Below, in pieces: positions 16,712-24,593 of a DNA stretch of 64,000 bases. A program made the position numbers and the translations under genes. The stretch's first letter is position 1. Every line of letters begins with the position of its first letter. The stretch comes from Acidovorax_G lacteus (GTDB lineage: Bacteria; Pseudomonadota; Gammaproteobacteria; Burkholderiales; Burkholderiaceae_C), in the NCBI RefSeq assembly GCF_039540375.1, contig NZ_BAABEX010000010.1, forward strand, positions 13,733 to 77,732, read 5' to 3'. The notes under the pieces are model-generated. The model ran no database searches and was not told the origin of the DNA. It worked only from the letters and a program-made list of their open reading frames with translations.

Positions 16712-17632
16712 ATGAAAATCCTGTTCTGCTGCACCGATACCAAACCCGAGCCCTGGCTGGAGGGCCTGGCGGCCGCCCTGCCGGGGGCTGATATCCGCGT
16801 CTGGGCGCCTGGCGCACCGCCTGCCGACTTTGCCGTGGTCTGGGCTCCGCCCCAGCAGTTTCTGGACGAACAGCCGGGCCTGCGGGCGCTGTTCAACATT
16901 GGCGCGGGCGTGGATGCGCTGCTCAAGCTGCGGTTACCGCCGGGTGTGGCGGTGGTGCGGCTCGACGACGCGGGCATGGCCGTGCAGATGGCCGAGTACG
17001 TGTGCCATGCGGTGATCCGGCACTTCCGCGAGTTCGACCGATACGACGAGGCTGCGGCGCAGGCGCAATGGGCGTTTCGCAAACCGCGCCTGCGGCAGGA
17101 CTTTCCGGTGGGGGTGCTGGGCTTGGGCGTGCTGGGCCAGCGGGTGGCCCAGGCTCTGGCGCAGTTCGAGTTTCCGGTGCACGGCTGGAGCCGTGGCCCG
17201 CGTGAGGTGCCAGGCGTGCGCTGCTACCACGGACCGCAGGGGCTGCCTGCATTTCTGGCCGCAAGCCGCGTGCTGGTGAACCTGCTGCCTCTGACGCCCG
17301 AGACCCGCGACCTGCTCAACCACCAGACGCTGTCGCAACTGCAGCCCGGTGGCTATGTGGTCAATGTGGCACGCGGCGCGCACCTGGTGGACGAAGACCT
17401 GCTGGCCCTGCTCGACAACGGCCACCTGGCGGGCGCGACGCTCGACGTGTTCCGCACCGAGCCGCTGGCTTCGGGCCATCCGTTCTGGCACCACCCGCGC
17501 ATCACTGTCACGCCGCACACCTCGGCGCGCACGCTGCGCGACGAGAGCATTGCCCAGATTGCGCGCAAGATCCGCGCGCTCCAGCAGGGTGAGCCAATTG
17601 CCGGGGTGGTGGATGTCCAGCGCGGCTACTGA
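16712..17632 (+). CDS. D-2-hydroxyacid dehydrogenase, glyoxylate/hydroxypyruvate reductase A type
   Basis: 306 residues from the ATG at 16712 (MKILFCCTDTKPEPW); an upstream in-frame start at 16664 would add 16 residues rich in Arg. NAD(P)-binding motif GVLGLGVLGQRVAQAL, then SRGPREVPGV, NLLPLTPETRDLLN, VVNVARGAHLVDEDLL and the catalytic His in ITVTPHTSA. An Arg in VARGAH and the Glu in RTEPL complete the active site. It resembles GhrA, which reduces glyoxylate and hydroxypyruvate. It is located between liuD and liuE, but no leucine-pathway step requires it. Confidence 0.87.
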   Translation: MKILFCCTDTKPEPWLEGLAAALPGADIRVWAPGAPPADFAVVWAPPQQFLDEQPGLRALFNIGAGVDALLKLRLPPGVAVVRLDDAGMAVQMAEYVCHAVIRHFREFDRYDEAAAQAQWAFRKPRLRQDFPVGVLGLGVLGQRVAQALAQFEFPVHGWSRGPREVPGVRCYHGPQGLPAFLAASRVLVNLLPLTPETRDLLNHQTLSQLQPGGYVVNVARGAHLVDEDLLALLDNGHLAGATLDVFRTEPLASGHPFWHHPRITVTPHTSARTLRDESIAQIARKIRALQQGEPIAGVVDVQRGY

Positions 17633-17826
17633 TTCCATGCGTCCGCTGCCGCGCCAGGCGCCGCTCGCGCGGCCCGCGGGCGGGCTGTGCTGCGCCGGTC
17701 CCTGGCCTGTGCCCGCTGCAGCGTCGTTGCCGAAAGCCTGTCCTCGACTTCGGTTCATGGCCCAGGCCTGAGCCGGATCGGTTCCCTGTTTTGTCTCTCT
17801 ACCGTTGCGATCCGGAGCCCTTCAGC

Positions 17827-18735
17827 ATGACCCTTCCTTCCCGCGTCCAGCTCATCGACGTCGGCCCGCGTGACGGGCTGCAGAACGAGAAAACCCCCGT
17901 GCCTGCCGCCGTCAAGGTGGCGCTGGTGCACCGCCTGCAGGCGGCGGGGCTCACCGAGATCGAGGTGACCAGTTTCGTGAGCCCCAAGTGGGTGCCGCAA
18001 ATGGCCGACAACGCCGAGGTGATGGCCGGCATCGCCCGCCAGCCGGGCGTGCGCTACTCGGTGCTCACGCCCAACCTCAAGGGGTTCGAGGCGGCCGTGC
18101 CCACGCGGCCGGACGAGATCGTGGTGTTCGGCGCCGCCAGCGAGGCGTTCAGCCAGAAAAACATCAACTGCAGCATTGCCGAGAGCATCGAGCGCTTTGC
18201 GCCGGTGGTCGAGGCCGCGCGGGCTGCAGGCATCGAGGTGCGCGGTGCGATGAGCTGCACCGTGGGCTGTCCTTACGAGGGCGACATTGCCCCCGAGCGC
18301 GTGGGCTACCTGGCGGGTCTGATGAAGCAGATCGGCGTGCAGCGCGTGGACGTGGCCGACACCATTGGCGTGGGCACGCCGCGCCAGGTGCAGCGCGCGT
18401 TCGAGGCGACCCTCGCGCATTTCGACCTCGACCACGTGTCGGGCCACTTCCACGACACCTATGGCCAGGCGCTGTCCAACACGCTGTCCGCGCTGCAGAT
18501 GGGGGTGTGGAACTTCCAGTCGTCGGTGGCGGGTCTGGGCGGCTGTCCGTACGCCAAGGGCGCCACCGGCAATGTGGCCACGGAAGATGTGGTGTACCTG
18601 CTGCGGGGCATGGGCATCGACACGGGCATCGACCTTGATGCGCTGATCGACGCCGGGGTGTTCATCAGCGAGCAACTGGGTCGGCCCACGCAGTCGCGTG
18701 TGGCCCGGGCACTGCTGGCGCGCCGCGCGGGCTGA
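17827..18735 (+). CDS. liuE: Hydroxymethylglutaryl-CoA lyase
   Basis: 302 residues from ATG 17827; the longer frame from 17791 has no support. The TIM-barrel motifs of HMG-CoA lyase are all visible: VQLIDVGPRDGLQNEK, TSFVSPKWVPQMADN, the MSCTVGCPYEGDI active-site region, GHFHDTYGQALSNTL (metal-binding His pair) and the C-terminal loop GLGGCPYAKGATGNVATEDVVYL with its catalytic Cys. It splits HMG-CoA to acetoacetate and acetyl-CoA, the last step of the leucine pathway begun by LiuB/LiuD and LiuC. Confidence 0.95.
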   Translation: MTLPSRVQLIDVGPRDGLQNEKTPVPAAVKVALVHRLQAAGLTEIEVTSFVSPKWVPQMADNAEVMAGIARQPGVRYSVLTPNLKGFEAAVPTRPDEIVVFGAASEAFSQKNINCSIAESIERFAPVVEAARAAGIEVRGAMSCTVGCPYEGDIAPERVGYLAGLMKQIGVQRVDVADTIGVGTPRQVQRAFEATLAHFDLDHVSGHFHDTYGQALSNTLSALQMGVWNFQSSVAGLGGCPYAKGATGNVATEDVVYLLRGMGIDTGIDLDALIDAGVFISEQLGRPTQSRVARALLARRAG

Positions 18736-18753
18736 GGGGCCGCAGCACAGCGC

Positions 18754-20469
18754 TCAGGTCGCAGCGCTTGCGGCCTTGCGTGCCTGCTTCACGCGGTACA
18801 TGGCCGCGTCGGCATGGCGGATCAGCTCGGGCAGTGTGGTGCCATCGCGCGGGCTGCGAGCCACGCCGATGCTGACCCCCACCGCCAGCATCAGCCCTTG
18901 GAACGCCACGGGTTGTTGCAGCGCCCGCTCCAGGTCTTGCACCAGGGCCTGCAGTCGCTCCTCGGGCAGGGGGCCAGGCAGCAGCACAACGAACTCGTCT
19001 CCGCCCAGCCGCGCCGCCAGGTCGCCCGCGCGCACCTGCGCCCGCAGGCGCTGGGCCAGGGTGCGCAGCACGGCGTCGCCTGCGTCGTGTCCGTGCTGGT
19101 CGTTGATGGGTTTGAAGCGGTCCAGGTCGAGCAGCAACAGGGCCGGCGATTCGCCTGCGCCCAGCACATGGGCCGCGCCCTGGGCCAGACCGGCGCGGTT
19201 GGGCAGCGCGGTCAGCGGGTCGGTGGCGGCAGCCTCGGCCAGGTGGGCGGCCTCCATGCGCAGTGCTATCTGGCTGGCCTGCATGCGGCTGATGCGGCTG
19301 CTCAGCGCAATCGCGAACACCACCATTTCTGCCGCCACGCCAGCCTGCAGGCCGTTGGAGGGCAGGAAGGGCACGTCAATCACTTTCCAGTTGACCAGCA
19401 CGAGGCCCACGACCGAGACGAACAGCATGCCCTGGCCCGCAAGGTACCAGCGTGCGGCTTCCATACCGTCGCGCAGGCGCACGACACCCGCCACCACGGC
19501 CAGCAGCGTGCCTCCAAAGGCCACCGCCTCGTTCAGCCGCTGTGCCAGCACCAGATGGCCTGACAGTCCCATCACCGCCGACAGTGCCATGAGAGCCCCG
19601 GCGGCCAGCAGTGGCCGGTCGAGCCAGCGCCGGGCACGGGTGTCCAGAAAGCTGCGCGTGAACAGCAGGGCAAAACCCATCCACAGGCTGGGCAGCACCA
19701 CGTTGGCCCGTCCTTGCCACCAAGGCCAGTCGCCCCACAGGTAGTGCCCCGCGTGGCCGTTGAAGCTGGCCACGCTCAGCAGTGCGAAGGCGCACTGGCC
19801 CACATAAAACAGGAATGTGCGGTCGCGGAAGATGCTGGCCAGTGCCAGGTTGTAGCTCAGCAAGGCCAGCAGGATGCCGTAGCAGATGCCGTCGAACAGG
19901 CGCTTGTGCTGGCGCCACTGCAGGTAGTCGGTGACCTCCCACACGTCCAGGTTCATCTGCGAGGCGGTTCCTCCGAGCAGGCGCACGTACACGGTGTAGG
20001 TGCCAGGCTCGGGCAACTGCAGCCGCATGATGTAGCGCTCGCTGCCCAGTGGGCGGGTGTCAAACGGCTGGGAGAGCCCGGTGTGCACCGGTGGTGCCAG
20101 TGCCCGGCCTTGCGCATCGAAGGGTCCATAGAAGCGCACGTCCTGCAGCGCCGTGGTGTGCGCAGCCAGGACCCAGTCGCCAGGCCCCGGAGGCTGAAGA
20201 AGTTCGATCTTGAACCAGTGCGGGTGCGTGGTGCTCTGGGCTCGCGGCGGATGCGGCGCGGGTACGAAGCGCCCGGCGGCGTCACCGCTGCGCACGTCGT
20301 CCAGGCCCAGATGCTCGTCGGCGTTGGGAATCCACTGTAGGGCGCCCCGTTCACTCAGTGAGACACCCTGGCCCTGCGGCAACGATGCCAGAGGCACCGC
20401 GGGTGCGGCGGACACCAGGGTCCACAGGAGGACAAAACACAGGAGCAACGCGGCGCGCAACAGCTTCAT
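18754..20469 (-). CDS. Membrane diguanylate cyclase with 7TMR-DISM sensor
   Basis: 571 residues. After a signal peptide (residues 1-22) comes a periplasmic 7TMR-DISM extracellular domain (about 25-175; HWFKIELLQPPG, YTVYVRLLGG). Seven predicted membrane segments span about 185-375, beginning FDGICYGILLALLSYNLAL. The C-terminal GGDEF domain (about 405-565) keeps the catalytic RLGGDEFVVLL motif, with an RAGD inhibitory-site motif five residues upstream, so it should make cyclic di-GMP and be product-inhibited. The DISM part is expected to bind a small ligand, possibly a carbohydrate. It stands alone, convergent with liuE and divergent from the YbaK gene. Confidence 0.9.
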   Translation of the reverse strand: MKLLRAALLLCFVLLWTLVSAAPAVPLASLPQGQGVSLSERGALQWIPNADEHLGLDDVRSGDAAGRFVPAPHPPRAQSTTHPHWFKIELLQPPGPGDWVLAAHTTALQDVRFYGPFDAQGRALAPPVHTGLSQPFDTRPLGSERYIMRLQLPEPGTYTVYVRLLGGTASQMNLDVWEVTDYLQWRQHKRLFDGICYGILLALLSYNLALASIFRDRTFLFYVGQCAFALLSVASFNGHAGHYLWGDWPWWQGRANVVLPSLWMGFALLFTRSFLDTRARRWLDRPLLAAGALMALSAVMGLSGHLVLAQRLNEAVAFGGTLLAVVAGVVRLRDGMEAARWYLAGQGMLFVSVVGLVLVNWKVIDVPFLPSNGLQAGVAAEMVVFAIALSSRISRMQASQIALRMEAAHLAEAAATDPLTALPNRAGLAQGAAHVLGAGESPALLLLDLDRFKPINDQHGHDAGDAVLRTLAQRLRAQVRAGDLAARLGGDEFVVLLPGPLPEERLQALVQDLERALQQPVAFQGLMLAVGVSIGVARSPRDGTTLPELIRHADAAMYRVKQARKAASAAT

Positions 20470-20545
20470 GGACAATCGTCGGAACAACAGCCTCCACTGT
20501 AGCGACGGATTGCGACAGCCGCCGCCACATTGCTTCGCACTGCCT

Positions 20546-21058
20546 ATGAACACACCTCCTTTGCCCGACGGCGTGGCACGCGTTGCGGCCGAATTGCAGC
20601 GCCTGGGACACCCGCATGCGCCGCGCATGCTCGACGATGCGGCCCGCACCGCGCAGCAGGCCGCCGATGCGCTGGGCATTCTGGTGGGCCAGGTGGCCAA
20701 GAGCATCATCTTTCGCCGCAAGGCCGACGACGTGGCCGTGTTGGTGGTCACCTCGGGCGACCGGCGGGTCGATGAAAAGAAGGTCGAGGCGCAGGTGGGC
20801 AAGATCGGCCGCGCCGATGCCGACTTTGTGAAGTCGCGCACCGGCTTTTCGATTGGCGGCGTGTCGCCCGTGGGTCATGCGAGCCCCCCGGTCACCCTGA
20901 TCGACCGCGAACTGATGCGCTTCGAGACCATCTGGGCTGCGGCCGGGCATCCGCATGCGGTGTTTCCGCTGCGCCCCCAGGACCTGGAACACCTGACCGG
21001 CGCGCCGGTGGTGGACGTGGTGCAGCCCGTTGCGCCTGCGTCGGCGGAGGCTGCATGA
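20546..21058 (+). CDS. YbaK/EbsC-type aminoacyl-tRNA deacylase
   Basis: 170 residues starting at ATG 20546. Features are the AAxALGILVGQVAKSIIFRRK region with the conserved Lys, then KKVEAQVGKIGRADADFV and the motif GFSIGGVSPVGHA. This is the YbaK/ProX editing fold, which hydrolyses mischarged aminoacyl-tRNAs in trans. The length and motifs are canonical. Its stop overlaps the DUF1289 start by 4 bp (ATGA), so the two are coupled. Confidence 0.88.
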   Translation: MNTPPLPDGVARVAAELQRLGHPHAPRMLDDAARTAQQAADALGILVGQVAKSIIFRRKADDVAVLVVTSGDRRVDEKKVEAQVGKIGRADADFVKSRTGFSIGGVSPVGHASPPVTLIDRELMRFETIWAAAGHPHAVFPLRPQDLEHLTGAPVVDVVQPVAPASAEAA

Positions 21059-21342
21059 GCGTTGCTATCAAAATGCTAGCTGATCGTGCTTCACAAATAA
21101 GCACGAGCGGCCTGTTTGATGCCCAGGCGCAAGGCGACGTGCCCTCGCCCTGCGTGTCGGTGTGCCGCATGACCCCCGACCGCAGCCACTGCGAAGGCTG
21201 CTTCCGCACCCTGGACGACATCCGGGTCTGGTCGCGCGCCGACGCGGCCACGCGCCGCACTATCTGGGCCCAGGCGCTGCGCCGGGCCGGGCTGCCTCTG
21301 CCGCCCGCGCTGCAGGCGCAGGCCACCACCGAGCACTCTTAG
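21055..21342 (+). CDS. DUF1289 family protein with repeat-derived N-terminus
   Basis: 95 residues. The core SPCVSVCRMTPDRSHCEGCFRTLDDI (residues about 31-56) carries the CxxxCxxxxxxxxCxGCxR cysteine pattern of DUF1289, thought to bind a metal or Fe-S centre. The rest is WSRADAATRRTIWAQ, also typical. The first 20 residues (through QISTSG) are encoded by a copy of the dispersed repeat at 21059-21110, which places the repeat immediately after the start codon. The family core usually begins close to the N-terminus, so this segment looks like an added leader. Confidence 0.85.
   Translation: MSVAIKMLADRASQISTSGLFDAQAQGDVPSPCVSVCRMTPDRSHCEGCFRTLDDIRVWSRADAATRRTIWAQALRRAGLPLPPALQAQATTEHS
21059..21110 (-). 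repeat. Dispersed repeat, copy 3, inside the DUF1289 reading frame
   Basis: TTGCTATCAAAATGCTAGCT is followed by GATCGTGCTTCACAAATAAG and CACGAGCGGCC. It aligns along its whole length with the reverse complement of the copy at 63899-63952, keeping both hairpin arms (CGTGCTT and AAGCACG). Confidence 0.85.
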
Positions 21343-21355
21343 CACTCCAAGGCGC

Positions 21356-22015
21356 ATGGCCATGAAGCACATCACGTTCTACCTGGATTGCGTTTCACCC
21401 TACGCCTGGCTGGCCCACGAGCGCCTGCCCCAGGTGCTGGAAGGCCTGAGCTACAGCCTGGAATACCGGCCCGTGCTGCTGGGCGCGCTGCTGCAGCAGC
21501 ATGCCAACCCCGGCCCGGCGGGCATCGCGCCCAAGCGCGACTGGACCTACCGCCACGTCACCTGGCTGGGCCATGCCCAGGGCACGCCGCTACAAATGCC
21601 TGCGCGCCACCCGTTCAACCCGGTGCCGCTGCTGCGCCTGGCGCTGGCCTGCAGCGACGACGGCAGCATCAACCGCTTTGTGGCTGGCGCCCTGTTGCGC
21701 CACGTGTGGCAAGGCGGGGCCGACGCGCTGGACCCTGTACGCCTGCAGACCCTGCAGTCCGAGCTGGTCGCCCAGTTGCGGCCAGGGCAGGACGCGCAGT
21801 CTGATGCCCCCAAGGCGCTGCTGCGCGCCAACACCGAGGCCGCCCAGGCCAAAGGCGTGTTCGGGGTGCCGATGTTCGAGGTGGACGGCAAGCTGTTCTG
21901 GGGCCTCGACAGCCTGCCGATGTTGCGCGCATACCTCGACGGCGACGCCTGGTTTGCCGGACCGGACTGGAATGCCGTCAGCGCGCTGCCTTCGGGTTTA
22001 CCCGCGCGCGGCTGA
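21356..22015 (+). CDS. 2-hydroxychromene-2-carboxylate isomerase (DsbA-fold, GST kappa class)
   Basis: 219 residues. The N-terminal HITFYLDCVSPYAWLAHERL carries the DxxSPY motif with Ser14 as the expected catalytic, glutathione-interacting residue. RDWTYRHVTWLG and the C-terminal GVFGVPMFEVDGKLFWGLDSLPML complete the thioredoxin-like fold with a helical insertion. The family isomerises 2-hydroxychromene-2-carboxylate in naphthalene catabolism, but chromosomal copies without neighbouring aromatic genes, as here, may have other glutathione-linked roles. It lies 13 bp after the DUF1289 stop and is probably in the same transcript. Confidence 0.85.
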   Translation: MAMKHITFYLDCVSPYAWLAHERLPQVLEGLSYSLEYRPVLLGALLQQHANPGPAGIAPKRDWTYRHVTWLGHAQGTPLQMPARHPFNPVPLLRLALACSDDGSINRFVAGALLRHVWQGGADALDPVRLQTLQSELVAQLRPGQDAQSDAPKALLRANTEAAQAKGVFGVPMFEVDGKLFWGLDSLPMLRAYLDGDAWFAGPDWNAVSALPSGLPARG

Positions 22016-22184
22016 GCTTTTTTTGCATGCCGGAACCCGCTCTGCGGGTTTGCACTGAAACCGTCAGGCAGCGGTCAGTTTGGCGCAAGCCCGTGTTGGT
22101 TTCGCGTCAGAGCGTGGTCAGTGCGATCTCCAAGAATGGCCTCAGCCCGCCTAGCGGTCTGATAACTTACTGGAGACAAACCTC

Positions 22185-23867
22185 ATGGCCACCAAAACCG
22201 CATCAGGGGTCGCACCCCGGCCCATGACGAATGAGGAGAAGAAGGTCATCTTCGCCTCCTCGCTGGGAACCGTATTCGAGTGGTACGACTTCTACCTCTA
22301 CGGTTCGCTTGCCGCGATCATCGCCAAGCAGTTCTTCGCAGGCTTGGATCCGACGTCCGCGTTCATCTTCGCGCTGCTGGCCTTTGCGGCGGGCTTCATC
22401 GTGCGTCCGTTCGGTGCGCTGGTGTTCGGCCGCCTGGGCGACATGATCGGTCGCAAGTACACCTTCCTGGTCACCATCCTGCTGATGGGTGTCTCGACCT
22501 TCATCGTGGGCATCTTGCCCACCTACGCCACCATCGGCGTGGCCGCGCCCATCATCCTGATCGTGTTGCGCATGCTGCAGGGTCTGGCCCTGGGCGGTGA
22601 GTACGGCGGTGCCGCCACCTATGTGGCCGAGCACGCGCCCAACGGCCGCCGCGGTGCCTACACGGCATGGATTCAGACCACCGCCACCCTGGGTCTGTTC
22701 CTGTCGCTGATCGTGATCCTGAGCACCCGCACCATCGTGGGCGAGGCCGCGTTCGCCGATTGGGGCTGGCGCATTCCGTTCATCGTCTCCATCGTGATGC
22801 TGGGCATTTCGGTCTACATCCGCCTGTCGATGAACGAATCGCCCGCCTTCCAGAAGATGAAGGCCGAGGGCAAGACCTCCAAGGCCCCGCTGTCCGAGTC
22901 CTTCGGCCAGTGGAAGAACCTCAAGATCGTGCTGCTGGCCCTGTTCGGCCTGGTGGCTGGTCAGGCGGTGGTCTGGTACTCGGGCCAGTTCTATGCGCTG
23001 TTCTTCCTGACCTCGGTGCTCAAGGTGGACGGTGCCACGGCCAACATCCTGGTGGCCGCCTCGCTGATCATTGGCACGCCCTTCTTCGTGATCTTCGGTG
23101 CCCTGTCGGACAAGATCGGCCGCAAGCCCATCATCCTGGCCGGCATGGCCCTGGCAGCCCTCACGTACTTCCCGCTGTTCGGCGCGCTGACCAAGGCCGC
23201 CAACCCTGACCTGGCCGCCGCACAGGCCAAGAACCAGATCGTGGTGACAGCCGCCGCCGGTGACTGCTCGTTCCAGGGCAACCCCGTGGCCCGCGAGATC
23301 GACTTCACGAAGTCCTGCGACATCGCCAAGCGCTTCCTGGCCCAAAACTCGGTGAGCTACGAGAACGCCACGGCTTCCGCCGCAGGTCCTGCCACCGTGA
23401 AGATCGGCGAGAAGGTCATCACCGCCCCGGTCGCCACCGTGCAGAACTCCAAGTTCACGCCTGAAAGCACCGCCGCCATCGCCGCCTTCAAGAAGGAAGT
23501 GACGGAAGCCCTGAAGGCCGCTGGCTACCCTGCCAAGGCCGACCCGGCCAAGATCGACAAGGTCACCATCGTGCTGATCCTGTCGGTGCTGGTGATCTAC
23601 GTGACCATGGTGTACGGCCCGATCGCCGCCATGCTGGTGGAACTGTTCCCGACCCGCATCCGCTACACCTCCATGTCGCTGCCGTATCACATCGGCAACG
23701 GCTGGTTCGGTGGCCTGATGCCGACCATTGCCTTCGCCATGGTCGCGCAGAACGGCAACATGTACTACGGCCTCTGGTATCCGATCGTCATCGCTGCCGT
23801 GACCTTCGTGATCGGCCTGCTGTTCGTGCGTGAAACCAAGGACGTGGACATCTACGCCAACGACTGA
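22185..23867 (+). CDS. MHS-family (metabolite:H+ symporter) MFS transporter with large extra loop
   Basis: 560 residues, against about 430-450 for usual MHS transporters. TMs begin after EEKKVIFASSLGTVFEWYDFYLYGS, the MHS hallmark. GRLGDMIGRKYTF (loop 2-3) and ALSDKIGRKP (loop 8-9) are MFS signatures, and LGGEYGGAATYVAEHAP is typical. The excess is a hydrophilic block at residues of about 334-460 between predicted TM9 and TM10, hence periplasmic, with two cysteines (361 and 378). The substrate is unknown; relatives carry organic acids, betaines or shikimate. The codons are strongly GC-biased and regular, suggesting high expression. A small membrane protein follows after 120 bp. Confidence 0.9.
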   Translation: MATKTASGVAPRPMTNEEKKVIFASSLGTVFEWYDFYLYGSLAAIIAKQFFAGLDPTSAFIFALLAFAAGFIVRPFGALVFGRLGDMIGRKYTFLVTILLMGVSTFIVGILPTYATIGVAAPIILIVLRMLQGLALGGEYGGAATYVAEHAPNGRRGAYTAWIQTTATLGLFLSLIVILSTRTIVGEAAFADWGWRIPFIVSIVMLGISVYIRLSMNESPAFQKMKAEGKTSKAPLSESFGQWKNLKIVLLALFGLVAGQAVVWYSGQFYALFFLTSVLKVDGATANILVAASLIIGTPFFVIFGALSDKIGRKPIILAGMALAALTYFPLFGALTKAANPDLAAAQAKNQIVVTAAAGDCSFQGNPVAREIDFTKSCDIAKRFLAQNSVSYENATASAAGPATVKIGEKVITAPVATVQNSKFTPESTAAIAAFKKEVTEALKAAGYPAKADPAKIDKVTIVLILSVLVIYVTMVYGPIAAMLVELFPTRIRYTSMSLPYHIGNGWFGGLMPTIAFAMVAQNGNMYYGLWYPIVIAAVTFVIGLLFVRETKDVDIYAND

Positions 23868-23987
23868 GCACCGCCGCACCGGCTGCGCCCTCGGGGGGCG
23901 GCCGGACGCGGCATCTGCCGGGGCTTCGCGGCGCTGCACAGGCCTGCGAAGCCCTTCAACCTTGAATCCCCTGGGAGACGAAGAATC

Positions 23988-24248
23988 ATGTGGAAGCTGA
24001 TTGTTGGATTTATCTTGTTTGCAGCCTTGTCGCTGTTCGTGATCATGAAGGGCGGCAACTCGCTCGACATGGGAGGTGAGAAGCATGGTTCGGAGCCGTC
24101 CCACAGCGAGCCCGCAGCGTCGGCACCGGCCGCCGCGGCACCCGCTCCTGCGGCCGCACCGGCGGCCAGCGAAGCGGCTCCGGCTGCGGCTGCTGCCCCG
24201 GCTGCAGCACCTGCCGCAGACGCACCGGCTTCGGCCGCGTCCAAGTAA
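23988..24248 (+). CDS. Small membrane protein with Ala/Pro-rich tail
   Basis: 86 residues from the ATG at 23988, preceded by GGGAGA about 10 bp upstream. Residues 1-20 are one strong hydrophobic segment (WKLIVGFILFAALSLFVIM). A short GGNSLDMGGEKHGSE stretch follows, then about 50 residues almost entirely Ala, Pro, Ser and Glu. No known enzyme motif is present. The tail could lie in the periplasm and span toward the wall. It lies downstream of the MHS transporter in the same direction and before a terminator, so it may be an accessory of that transporter; this is inferred from position only. Confidence 0.7.
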   Translation: MWKLIVGFILFAALSLFVIMKGGNSLDMGGEKHGSEPSHSEPAASAPAAAAPAPAAAPAASEAAPAAAAAPAAAPAADAPASAASK

Positions 24249-24347
24249 CGGCAGTCCAAGGCTGCGCACCGGCGCTGCCGACCGGGCTTGCCGAGGCCTG
24301 GCGCGGTGGCACCGGGCAGAGCAGGCCTTGCACGCCAGCGCCACACC

Positions 24348-24369
24348 AGCCGCCTTCGGGCGGCTTTTT
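24348..24369 (+). terminator. Rho-independent terminator
   Basis: AGCCGCC, loop TTCG, GGCGGCT, then a T-tract to 24369. It terminates the MHS transporter/small protein transcript. Confidence 0.85.
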
Positions 24370-24526
24370 GCTGGGCGCAGCCTTGCCGGGGCGACCAGCG
24401 CGCGCGCGGCGTGGCCGTGATGCTTCCTTCAGCCCGCCATCACAGGCGAGCCGGGCCAGCGCCCGCGCAGCCTGCCGGGCACGGCCGCGCGAAGGGGGCG
24501 CTTGCCCACCGGCTGGGTGCACCTGC

Positions 24527-24550
24527 AAAAAAAGGCTCCCGAAGGAGCCC
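24527..24550 (-). terminator. Rho-independent terminator
   Basis: On the minus strand: GGGCTCC, loop TTCG, GGAGCC and seven Ts. It lies 43 bp beyond the stop of the binding-protein gene. Confidence 0.85.
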
Positions 24551-24593
24551 TGTGCGCGGCCGACGTTCCGGGCCATGCCCGGCGCGGGTGGCC

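Larger units (their letters stand above)
24249..24593. other. Convergent intergenic region with two terminators
   Basis: 345 bp separate the small membrane protein from the 3' end of the binding-protein gene. It holds one rho-independent terminator for each strand (24348-24369 and 24527-24550). I see no gene in it. Confidence 0.7.

Noticed and set aside
14254..17082. Antisense open frame of about 940 codons opposite liuC/liuD
   Set aside because: Same compositional artefact; no motif, no ribosome-binding site, and it overlaps three well-supported genes.
22034..22050. Terminator upstream of the MHS transporter (AACCCGC/GCGGGTT)
   Set aside because: The stem is short and only one T-pair follows; evidence is too weak to call.
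22203..24344. Antisense open frame of about 710 codons opposite the MHS transporter
   Set aside because: Low-complexity His/Gly/Gln/Asp composition typical of an antisense shadow; the transporter frame is convincing.
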